Source: Chloroflexota bacterium
GTDB taxonomy: Bacteria > Chloroflexota > UBA6077 > SHYK01
NCBI GenBank assembly: GCA_009377635.1
Contig: WHTR01000011.1
Span: forward strand, 1 to 48,166
Direction: 5' to 3'
Length of the DNA: 48,166 bases
Position numbers and translations under genes: made by a program. A model generated the notes under the pieces. The model had not been told where the DNA came from. It saw only the letters and a list, made by a program, of their open reading frames with translations, and ran no database searches. This document shows, piece by piece, positions 37,951 through 44,557 of this stretch (positions within the stretch are counted from its first letter, which is position 1; the number at the start of each line of letters is the position of its first letter).

Positions 37951-38320
37951 AAATCGGCCGGCTATTGACACGCAGGCACGACGAGCGGGATCCAGGCCTG
38001 TCGCTCATACGTAGAGAGGCTGCTGAGCGGACGTACTGGAGGGCCCCACGACGCCCCCATTGCTGCATCCATGTAGCGAGGGGAGCCACGGCAATCGCGT
38101 CAATCAATGGAGGCCGTTGATTCTCCCAAGGACATCGTTACTACGCCAAGCACCAGCGCGCAGCTCAGGCTGACGGGCTTGGGACCCCATCGCCATCGTC
38201 GTTGTTTTCTTGGGTGGGAACAGCAGGTTGTCGATGCGGTCTGGCGCGCCTTCGAGGCGTCGCTGTCGACTGCCTGGACTACCACTCGGAGGCGGTCTTG
38301 CGCAGTCATAAGGAGGAGCA
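37951..38320. other. Gene-free stretch right of the insertion sequences
   Basis: The first 20 bases complete the IS21-type end. After that I see no convincing gene. An open frame of 73 codons on the minus strand (38100-38321) has a hydrophobic stretch but no Shine-Dalgarno or homology. Confidence 0.4.
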
Positions 38321-38767
38321 ATGGTAACGAGTCGTGCCGCGACGGTCGACGGCTACCTCGCAGAGCTGCCAGCGGACCGGCGGGCGGCCATTGCCACCAT
38401 ACGACAGGTGATCCTGGACAATCTGCCAGACGGATATGTGGAGACCATGCAGTATGGGATGATTACATACATCATCCCACTGGAACGCTATCCGATGACC
38501 TACAACACACAGCCGCTCGGATACGTCGGCCTCGCCTCGCAGAAGAATTACATGTCACTCTATCTCACGAACGTGTGGATGGACCCGGAGGCCGGACGCT
38601 GGTTCCACGATCGGTACACGGCCAGCGGGAAGCGGCTGGACAAGGGCAAATCGTGCGTGCGCTTCCGGAAGCTGGACGACCTACCCCTCGACCTTATCGG
38701 CGAGGCCATCGCCCGCACGACGGTAGACCGGTTCATCGAACGGTACGAGGCAGCGCGGACGCGGTAG
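38321..38767 (+). CDS. DUF1801-family protein (YdhG-like)
   Basis: 148 residues. VDGYLAELPADRRAAIATIRQVILDNLPDGYVETMQYGMITYIIP and NYMSLYLTNVWM are typical of the DUF1801 fold, a small alpha/beta protein with a role still debated (a Bacillus member was linked to iron delivery). ATG 38321 has AAGGAGGAG upstream. It appears to be a single-gene unit at the right border of the accessory region. Confidence 0.85.
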   Translation: MVTSRAATVDGYLAELPADRRAAIATIRQVILDNLPDGYVETMQYGMITYIIPLERYPMTYNTQPLGYVGLASQKNYMSLYLTNVWMDPEAGRWFHDRYTASGKRLDKGKSCVRFRKLDDLPLDLIGEAIARTTVDRFIERYEAARTR

Positions 38768-39091
38768 CAGACCGCAACGACGGAGACGACTGCCGGCAGC
38801 GGCCGGTGGGGTTGCTGGTGCCAGCATGGCCGACGTGGTTCCATTGGAGCCCGTCGGATCGAACCGGAGCGCCACCAGGACCTCTCGCAACCCGGCTGTC
38901 GGCATCCCGCACGCGTGCAGGTCGTGCTCTGGGCGCATGGAGCATCGAGCGCGACATACCCGCCGTACGCACGTTCTCGGTAAGATGTATGGGTGGATCC
39001 GGGCACGCGCGCGATTGACCCGCGGAATGCACGGACCTTCCCGCCTCAGGCGGGCCCCGAGTCATGAAGAGGGCCGAGGAGGGCTAGCTGC
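38768..39091. other. Gene-free stretch
   Basis: No gene is supported. A short hairpin CCCGCCTCAGGCGGG lies near 39042, and TAAGAT near 38981 could be a -10 box for the next gene. Confidence 0.3.
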
Positions 39092-39676
39092 ATGCGTGAC
39101 TGGTTCAAAGGGCTTCCACCCGCCCAGCGCAAGCTCACGGTTCTCTTTCTGTCGATCTGCCTCGCGACGCTCCCCTTCTATGCGCTCAGCTTCGCGCGGC
39201 TCACGACCGTCGCCTCGGCCGGGCTCGGAGCTCAACCGACTTCCCCCGACCCCGGTCAGCTCGCGAGCGAGGAGCTCCCCTCATCTCCGCCGACGCCCAC
39301 CGGCACAGCAGCCCCCACAACGACGGCAGTCCCAACCGAGGCGACTCCTTCGCCCGAGCCTCCCTCGCCTGAGCCTCCTTCGCCCGAGCCGCGGAACACA
39401 GCGAACGTCGACCAGCTTGCCGCTGAGCTACGCGCGCTCGTCGCGGGCTCGGTCCGGGCGGCGTGGAGCGGACATGGGCACCGAGATTTCCTGGTGGAGA
39501 TTGACGAAGTCACCGAGAAGCTCAGCAAGAACAAGACGAACGAGCTAAAGAACGCTCGCGAGCAGCTCCAAAGGCTCGCCGATCGGGCGGAAGATCGGGC
39601 GCGAAAGGGCGACCTCGACAGGCGCCTGGCGAATCAGATCATCGCCCAACTACACGGACTCACAAGCCGGCTGTGA
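39092..39676 (+). CDS. Membrane-anchored Pro-rich protein with helical C-terminal domain
   Basis: 194 residues. One N-terminal membrane helix (about residues 15-35) leads into a Pro/Thr/Ser linker with the repeated units SPEPP at about residues 87-99. The C-terminal 90 residues are helical and charged (VDQLAAELRALVAGS, EIDEVTEKLSKNKTNELKNAREQLQRLADRAEDRARKGDL), somewhat like a FIMAH domain. The likely topology is a helix anchor with the domain outside the cell. GAGGAGG lies nine bases before ATG 39092. Function unknown. Confidence 0.75.
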   Translation: MRDWFKGLPPAQRKLTVLFLSICLATLPFYALSFARLTTVASAGLGAQPTSPDPGQLASEELPSSPPTPTGTAAPTTTAVPTEATPSPEPPSPEPPSPEPRNTANVDQLAAELRALVAGSVRAAWSGHGHRDFLVEIDEVTEKLSKNKTNELKNAREQLQRLADRAEDRARKGDLDRRLANQIIAQLHGLTSRL

Positions 39677-39805
39677 GCCAGCGCGAGATGGCGGGCATCA
39701 CGCAGCGACGCAGATCCATTCCGGCTCCGGCGGGCCGGGAGCCCGCACCATGAACTCAGCACGAGTCGGCCGAGCGGCCCCTGGTCGTGGTGGGCGGCGG
39801 CCGGG

Positions 39806-40897
39806 CTACGAGAGGGCAGGGATGACCTCCTTGGCGAATAGCTCCAGCGACTTCTGCCACTGCTCGCGCGGCATGTCGGCGATCCGATGCTGCGCAAGGA
39901 ACACGTCGTAGCCTACGCGCTCCTGCTGGTCGCGCAAGTGACCAACGACGGTCTCGGGGCTCCCGACGAGCGCGAGGCCGTTGTCGATCCAGAAATCGTA
40001 CGACTTCGTCGTCTCCTGAAAGACACGGCCACGGGAATCGATCTCCGCCGTGCGCTCGCCGCCAGTGCCGCGTGCGTCGCCGCCCCAACCGATACGCGTC
40101 GCCGCGATGACCTGCCGGGCCGTGCCGTCCCCGAAGTAACCTTTGAGGAGCTGCGGCTCCGCCTCGGTCCGCGCCTGCTCGTCGGTCTCGGCCACGTGGA
40201 CATGGCGGGCGACCAGCGCGCGGGGCATGGCACCACCGTGACCCTCCTCCTGCCACTTCTGCCGAAAGTAGGCGAACTTCTCCCCCATCACATCGTCGAC
40301 GTCGATGTTCTGGCCGACGTGGAAGTTGTGGCGCGCGGCGTAATCGAACGAGACGAAGCTGTGTGCACCGATCCACACCGGCGGATGCGGCCGCTGGAAC
40401 GGCTTGGGGTTGGGGAGCGCCTCGTCGAAGGTCCAGTACTCCCCCTGGTACGACACCGTGTCCTCGGTCCACGCCTTGAGGAGGATTGCCATGAGCTCCT
40501 CGCCCATGGCGCGCCGCTCAGGGAACGAAAGCTGCCAGCGCAGGAACTCGTGCGCGTAGATGCCGTAGCCGGCGCCGAACTCGAGGCGGCCGCGCGAGAG
40601 CTGGTCGACCATCGCGGCGTCCTGGGCGAGGCGGATCGGGTGATGCATGGGCAGCTGGTAGACCATGGGCCCGAATCGCAAGCTGCTGGTCTCTCGAGCG
40701 AGGGCGGCGAGGTAGACGCTGGGCGCGGTCACCAACGCACCGGGTGAGTTCTGGTGCTCGATGAAGAAGTAGTACCGGTAGCCGAGTGCCTCAGCCCGCA
40801 CAGCATCCCGTAGGTGCTGCTCGTAGCCATCGGCGGCAATCGGGTACTTCGCGACGTCCGCGAACCCGTCCATGATGCCGAAATCCAGCTCTGCCAT
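39806..40897 (-). CDS. Luciferase-like (LLM-class) flavin-dependent oxidoreductase
   Basis: 363-residue TIM-barrel flavin enzyme of the bacterial luciferase-like monooxygenase family. YYFFIEHQNSPGALVTAPSVYLAALA, SLRFGPMVYQLPMHHPIRLAQDAAMVDQLSRGRLEFGAGYG and HPPVWIGAHS are typical. It should use FMNH2 or F420; substrate unknown. ATG 40897 has GGGGAGGAG upstream and a good promoter about 40 bases before. The next gene on the same strand ends 75 bases upstream. Confidence 0.9.
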   Translation of the reverse strand: MAELDFGIMDGFADVAKYPIAADGYEQHLRDAVRAEALGYRYYFFIEHQNSPGALVTAPSVYLAALARETSSLRFGPMVYQLPMHHPIRLAQDAAMVDQLSRGRLEFGAGYGIYAHEFLRWQLSFPERRAMGEELMAILLKAWTEDTVSYQGEYWTFDEALPNPKPFQRPHPPVWIGAHSFVSFDYAARHNFHVGQNIDVDDVMGEKFAYFRQKWQEEGHGGAMPRALVARHVHVAETDEQARTEAEPQLLKGYFGDGTARQVIAATRIGWGGDARGTGGERTAEIDSRGRVFQETTKSYDFWIDNGLALVGSPETVVGHLRDQQERVGYDVFLAQHRIADMPREQWQKSLELFAKEVIPALS

Positions 40898-40935
40898 GGA
40901 CTCCTCCCCGTGTCTGTCCGAGACAGCTTCACAAG

Positions 40936-40964
40936 AGGATACTCTGCCGCCGCTGTCCAGTCTA
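40936..40964 (-). promoter_or_regulatory. Promoter of the LLM oxidoreductase gene
   Basis: On the minus strand TAGACT (40959-40964) and TATCCT (40936-40941) are exactly 17 bases apart, giving a leader of about 30 bases with a strong Shine-Dalgarno. Confidence 0.5.
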
Positions 40965-40972
40965 GGGCGGGC

Positions 40973-42391
40973 CTATGCTAACCGCTTGAGCGCCGCCCGG
41001 GCGGCGTGATACCCGCACATGCCGTGAACGCCCCCGCCGGGCGGCGTCGATGACGAGCAGATATAGATGCCTCTAGCAGGTGTCGTATACGGCGTGAGGC
41101 TTCTCGTGGGGCGAAAGAAGAGCTGCAGACCGCCGCTGGAGCCCCCGGCGATGTCCCCGCCCACGTAGTTCTCGTTGTACGCCTGCAAATCGCGTGGCGC
41201 CATCGCGTGGCAGGCCAGGACTCGTCCTCGAAAGCCGGGGGCGAACCGTTCGATCTGCGCCAGGATCCGGTCCGTCATATCGACGCTCGAGCCATGAGGC
41301 ACGTGGCAGTACGCCCAGACCGTGTGCTTGCCAGGCGGTGCGCGCGTCGGGTCGAACAGGCTCTGCTGCCCGACGAGGACGTACGGCAGCTCCGGCGCCT
41401 CTCCGCGAGCGACCGCCGCCTCGGCAGCGGATATGTCCGCGAGGGTCGGACCGACGTGGACCGTGCCGGCGCGCCGGCAGTCGGCCGCATTCCACGGAAT
41501 CGGCCCGTCCAGCGCAAGGTCGAGCTTGACTGAGCCCGCGCCGTAGCGAAAACCGGACAGGGCCCGCTGGTACGAGGTGGGCAATCGCCCGCCGGCGACC
41601 TGAACGACCTGACGCGGCGTCAGGTCCAGCAACATCGCGTCGGTCGCCGGCAGCTCGTCGAGAGACGTGACCCGACGGCCCGTGACGACGTTGCCGCCCA
41701 GGGACCGCAGATGCGCGGCAAGCGCGTCGACGACGCTCTGCGAGCCGCCCCTGGCGATGGGTCAGCCGACCGCGTGCGCCGCTACGCCCAGGACGAGCCC
41801 GAAGCTCGCCGTGAAGGGCTGCTCCAGGGGGAGCGCGGCGTGGGCGGCGAGGCCGGCGAAGAGCGCGCGGGTGCGCTCCTCCCGGAACGCACGCCGAGCG
41901 AGGCCGGCAGCAGGCAGTGCAGCGAGCACCCCGAAGCGGGCCAGGAGCAGCGGATGCGCTGGCGGTCGGAGGAGGGGCCCCAGGATCTGCGCCACGAGCT
42001 GCGGCCAGCGCCGCGCGAGCGGCGCCATCATGCGACGATACGCACCCGCGTCCGAGCCGAGGTGGCGCGCCGTCTCGTCGACCGAGCGGTAGAGCACGGC
42101 TGCCGTCCCGTCGTCGAACGGATGGGCGAGCGGCAGCTCCGGCTGTATCCAGTCCAGGCCGTGCGCGGCCAGCGGCAGCGAGCTGAAGAAGGGCGAGCCG
42201 GCCGCGAGCGGATGGATGGCCGAGCAGACATCGTGGCGGAAGCCCGGAAGCGTCAGCTCCGCGGTGCGCGACCCGCCACCGAGCGTTTCCGTTGCCTCGA
42301 GCACCGTCACCTCGCAGCCGGCGCGCGCAAGGGTGACGGCGGCCGCAAGGCCGTTGGGGCCCGCTCCGACGACAATAGCGCTCCTGATCAC
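40973..42391 (-). pseudogene. Phytoene-dehydrogenase-type FAD oxidoreductase with one in-frame TGA
   Basis: The frame of 473 codons has the dinucleotide-binding N-terminus (VVGAGPNGLAAAVTLARAG, then VLEATETLGGGSRT), a middle region and the C-terminal FAD contact (GIYICSSSTPPGGGVHGMCGYHAA). Codon 210 is TGA (41762-41764) in the context AVG-stop-PIARGGSQ, where relatives have Trp (GWPxxRGGSQ). Everything before and after is in one frame and looks functional. Other genes here end with TGA, so the code is standard. A recent nonsense mutation or a base error (TGG to TGA) is most likely. The start is GTG 42391. Confidence 0.85.
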
Positions 42392-42490
42392 TGCGTCAAT
42401 GGTCCTGCACCGGTGTCACCGGCGGAGCGCTGCTCGAATCCATCGGACCGGCGCCCCAAACGTGTAGACGAACGAACGGATGCCGGCGTT
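42356..42490. repeat. Direct repeat copy A
   Basis: Imperfect 135-bp direct repeat with 43005-43139. This copy spans the first codons of the FAD oxidoreductase and a broken copy of the 3' end of the gene at 43065. The outer 75 bases differ at about five or six positions, the inner 60 at roughly a third. Confidence 0.85.
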
Positions 42491-42525
42491 AGCCCGACGA
42501 CACAAACGTTCAAGGCAACTTCGGC

Positions 42526-42531
42526 TATCCT
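42526..42531 (+). promoter_or_regulatory. -10 box at leaderless spacing before the DUF4258-like gene
   Basis: TATCCT ends exactly six bases before GTG 42538, with no Shine-Dalgarno. Confidence 0.45.
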
Positions 42532-42537
42532 CTCGTT

Positions 42538-42780
42538 GTGGCCGAGTACCAGTTCACGGATTACTTCGAGAATGCAGTGCTCAAGAAACGGCCGTATTTG
42601 CGAAAGGAATGGTGCATCCAGGTCGTGGAGCGACCAGTTCGGTCGGAGCCCCAGGAGCACAATCGACACCGCTTCTGGGGCGAGATCGCCGAGCTCGAAG
42701 GTCGGTACCTCCGCGTGATCACCCTCGAAGACAAACGGACGATTCACAACGCGTTTCCGGATCGGCGGTTCAAGCTATGA
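42538..42780 (+). CDS. DUF4258-like small protein, toxin position
   Basis: 80 residues from GTG 42538 (MAEYQFTDYFENAVLKKRPYL). The stretches EWCIQVVERPVRSEPQE, HRFWGEIAELEGRYLRVITLEDKRTIHNAFPDRRF are characteristic of small proteins that are paired with DUF2283 proteins in many bacteria. The pair has the layout of a type II toxin-antitoxin system, but activity is not proven. The stop overlaps the next start (ATGA). Confidence 0.75.
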   Translation: MAEYQFTDYFENAVLKKRPYLRKEWCIQVVERPVRSEPQEHNRHRFWGEIAELEGRYLRVITLEDKRTIHNAFPDRRFKL

Positions 42781-42995
42781 AGGTCAACTATTTTCCCGAC
42801 ACCGACTCGCTCTACATCGACCTGTCGGAGCGTCCGAGTGCCGAAAGCCGCGAGATCTCCGACGGCGTCGTGCTTGACTACGACCACGCGGGTAATCTCG
42901 TGGGCATCGACATCGACAATGCGAGTACCAAGGTGCAGCTCGACACGCTGGTCGTCAGCAAGCTGCCGGCGACGATCGAGCGAACGGCGGGCTAG
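42777..42995 (+). CDS. DUF2283-family protein, antitoxin position
   Basis: 72 residues. MKVNYFPDTDSLYIDLSERPS, SDGVVLDYDHAGNLVGIDIDNAS is the complete DUF2283 signature. ATG 42777 overlaps the stop of the DUF4258-like gene by four bases, so translation is coupled. The two genes sit between the two 135-bp direct repeats. Confidence 0.82.
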   Translation: MKVNYFPDTDSLYIDLSERPSAESREISDGVVLDYDHAGNLVGIDIDNASTKVQLDTLVVSKLPATIERTAG

Positions 42996-43004
42996 TACGC
43001 GAAT

Positions 43005-43139
43005 GGGGCCAGCTCCGACGACGACCGCGCTCCTCGTCACGGCCTTAGCGGTCCCACGCCCGCGTCATCGGCGGATCGCTGCTCGAATCCATCGGACCGG
43101 CGCCCCAAGCGTGTAGATAGACGAACGGATGCCGGCGTT
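43005..43139. repeat. Direct repeat copy B
   Basis: Second copy of the 135-bp repeat. It contains the intact 3' end of the gene at 43065 and, on the minus strand, a 12-codon stump of an oxidoreductase start (VTRSAVVVGAGP). Confidence 0.85.
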
Positions 43140-43832
43140 GTGCCAGACATTTTTCGCCTGCGACCAGTTGCGGCGCGGGTCGACGCAGGTCACTCGCGTC
43201 TCCGGTATCGCCTCCACGCCGAAGTGTCTCGCCAGGAACGACAGGACATGGACCCACTGCCTGTCTTCGAGCTTCTGTGCCCCGAGGAACAGGGAGATCT
43301 CCATAATGGGGTCCTGGGCACGCATGAGCACCTGCGCTTGCGCGACGGGCGAGCCGCCCTCCATGAAAGCACTAAACGTGACCCAGGCCGCGAGCATGTG
43401 CCCCTGCGGCGTCATGAACGTGAAGGATTCGTCGTCGGCGTAGAGGACGAGGACACCGCTCGATAGCCGCATCGGGCCAGTCGACACGCTGAAGAGCGCC
43501 ACCTCGCCCGGCTCGAGGCCCGCGAGCGGGGGGTAGAAGCGGTTGCCCCTCGGCCAAAACTCGGGGAAGCGCGCCCGCCAGACCTTCATGATCTCCGCCG
43601 GGGTCGCGTCTGAGCCGCTGAGCCGCACCCAATACGTCTTCTGCCACATCTGGCCGAACCCCTGGAGGGGCCCGACCAGGCGCCGCCCGTCGACGAGGTT
43701 CGGCGCATCCCCCGACACCCCGGAGGCCTGGAGCTTCTGGACGAGGGGCGCCCAGTTCGCAGCATCTCGTGCCACAGGGTCGCGCAGCTCGTCGGATGGT
43801 GTGGTCATCTCACGCTCCCCGTTCCCGCTCAT
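43065..43832 (-). CDS. Unknown protein coupled to STAS gene
   Basis: 255 residues, soluble, no signal peptide. Recognisable stretches are NLVDGRRLVGPLQGFGQMWQKTYWVRLSG, FPEFWPRGNRFYPPLAGLEPGEVALFS and FTFMTPQGHMLAAWVTFSAF. I do not recognise the family; the middle part looks like a ligand-binding beta-rich fold. ATG 43832 overlaps the stop of the STAS gene by four bases, so it is part of the partner-switching operon. It could be an effector of that pathway. Confidence 0.75.
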   Translation of the reverse strand: MSGNGEREMTTPSDELRDPVARDAANWAPLVQKLQASGVSGDAPNLVDGRRLVGPLQGFGQMWQKTYWVRLSGSDATPAEIMKVWRARFPEFWPRGNRFYPPLAGLEPGEVALFSVSTGPMRLSSGVLVLYADDESFTFMTPQGHMLAAWVTFSAFMEGGSPVAQAQVLMRAQDPIMEISLFLGAQKLEDRQWVHVLSFLARHFGVEAIPETRVTCVDPRRNWSQAKNVWHNAGIRSSIYTLGAPVRWIRAAIRR

Positions 43833-44182
43833 GGGACATCGCCCAGCGCCGACGCCTCACCGTCAAAGATGCGGATCGCTTCGTCCAGCCGCGTCAGCTC
43901 GAAGATCTGCCGATAATGATCGTTCAGCCCGAAGGCGAGCAGGCGCTGACCCTGGCGCTGCGCCCGGATGAGCAGCGTCACGAGGAGGCCGATGCCACCG
44001 CTGTTCATGTATTCGAGACCGCCGAAGTTGAGGACCACGGCGCTCGCTCCATCCGAGACGGCCTCGTTGTATGCGCCCATCAGGATGAGCTCGCCCCCTG
44101 CGTTTACTTCGCCCTCGATATCGATCACGCTGGTTGTCGGGTTGGGTTTGCGGACGTTCATCGCGATTCTGGATTCTGGCAT
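43829..44182 (-). CDS. STAS-domain anti-anti-sigma factor, second copy
   Basis: 117 residues of the RsbV/SpoIIAA type. SVIDIEGEVNAGGE and VVLNFGGLEYMNSGGIGLLVTLLIRAQRQGQ are typical. At the phosphorylation loop (DSSG in SpoIIAA) it reads N60-S61-G62-G63, so the usual phospho-Ser position is Gly and only S61 remains. It may escape kinase control or use S61. GGGGAGGACGGAG precedes ATG 44182, 18 bases after the first STAS gene. Confidence 0.88.
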   Translation of the reverse strand: MPESRIAMNVRKPNPTTSVIDIEGEVNAGGELILMGAYNEAVSDGASAVVLNFGGLEYMNSGGIGLLVTLLIRAQRQGQRLLAFGLNDHYRQIFELTRLDEAIRIFDGEASALGDVP

Positions 44183-44200
44183 CTCCGTCCTCCCCGTGAC

Positions 44201-44557
44201 TCATGCTGCCGAGGTTGCCTCGGCGACCGCGCTCGCTTCATCGTCGTGAAGGCTCATGAAGTCGGCGAGCCGTGTGATCTGAAAGATGTGCCGATAGTGC
44301 TCACCGAGGCCGCAGACCAGCACCCGCTGTCGCATCTTTCGTGCTTGAGCCAGTATCGCGACGATGAGGGCAATGCCCGTACTGTTGATATAGGTGGTTT
44401 CTCGGAAGTTGAGTAGGACGCTCTTCGAGCTGTCGCGGCTCGCCTGATGATAGGCCGCGGTGAGCGCCTGCTCGGCGACCGCGTTCATCTCGCCCTTGAG
44501 GTCGATCACGGACACGCCGTCGACGTGTCGAACACTCGCCTCGAAGATCTCAGGCAT
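44201..44557 (-). CDS. STAS-domain anti-anti-sigma factor, first copy
   Basis: 118 residues. SVIDLKGEMNAVAEQA and LLNFRETTYINSTGIALIVAILAQARKM define the STAS fold. The phosphorylation loop reads I-N-S59-T60-G, so T60 is in the phospho-Ser position. It should bind an anti-sigma kinase when unphosphorylated. ATG 44557 lies six bases after GGAGGAG and overlaps the end of the phosphatase gene by eight bases. Confidence 0.9.
   Translation of the reverse strand: MPEIFEASVRHVDGVSVIDLKGEMNAVAEQALTAAYHQASRDSSKSVLLNFRETTYINSTGIALIVAILAQARKMRQRVLVCGLGEHYRHIFQITRLADFMSLHDDEASAVAEATSAA

Larger units (their letters stand above)
23993..37971. mobile_element. Accessory region at tRNA-Leu, mosaic and decayed
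   Basis: The stretch begins at the 3' end of tRNA-Leu with an integrase fragment. It continues with gene fragments, annealing proteins, a toxin-antitoxin-like pair, tyrosine recombinases and three layers of insertion sequences. The right border is set at the end of the outer IS21-type remnant. I found no second copy of the tRNA 3' end, so the far attachment site is lost or lies elsewhere. Confidence 0.6.
35043..37971 (+). mobile_element. Remnant of a second, different IS21-type element
   Basis: Contains a deleted istB, a coupled zinc-ribbon gene and a long right end with two GGGGACTTT copies (35940, 35967) and a GGGGACTTTTCAGTGACG copy at 35055. The right end ends near TATTGACAC at 37966, interrupted by the ISL3 element. 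The istA gene and left terminus are absent, so it cannot move alone. Confidence 0.6.

Noticed and set aside
38100-38321. 73-codon minus-strand ORF with a hydrophobic segment
   Set aside because: No Shine-Dalgarno, no recognisable family and an Arg/Ser-rich start typical of random GC-rich frames.
40973-42391. Selenocysteine or UGA-Trp recoding in the oxidoreductase
   Set aside because: Relatives have Trp, not Cys, at the site. No SECIS-like hairpin is evident directly downstream, and TGA ends many genes in this window.
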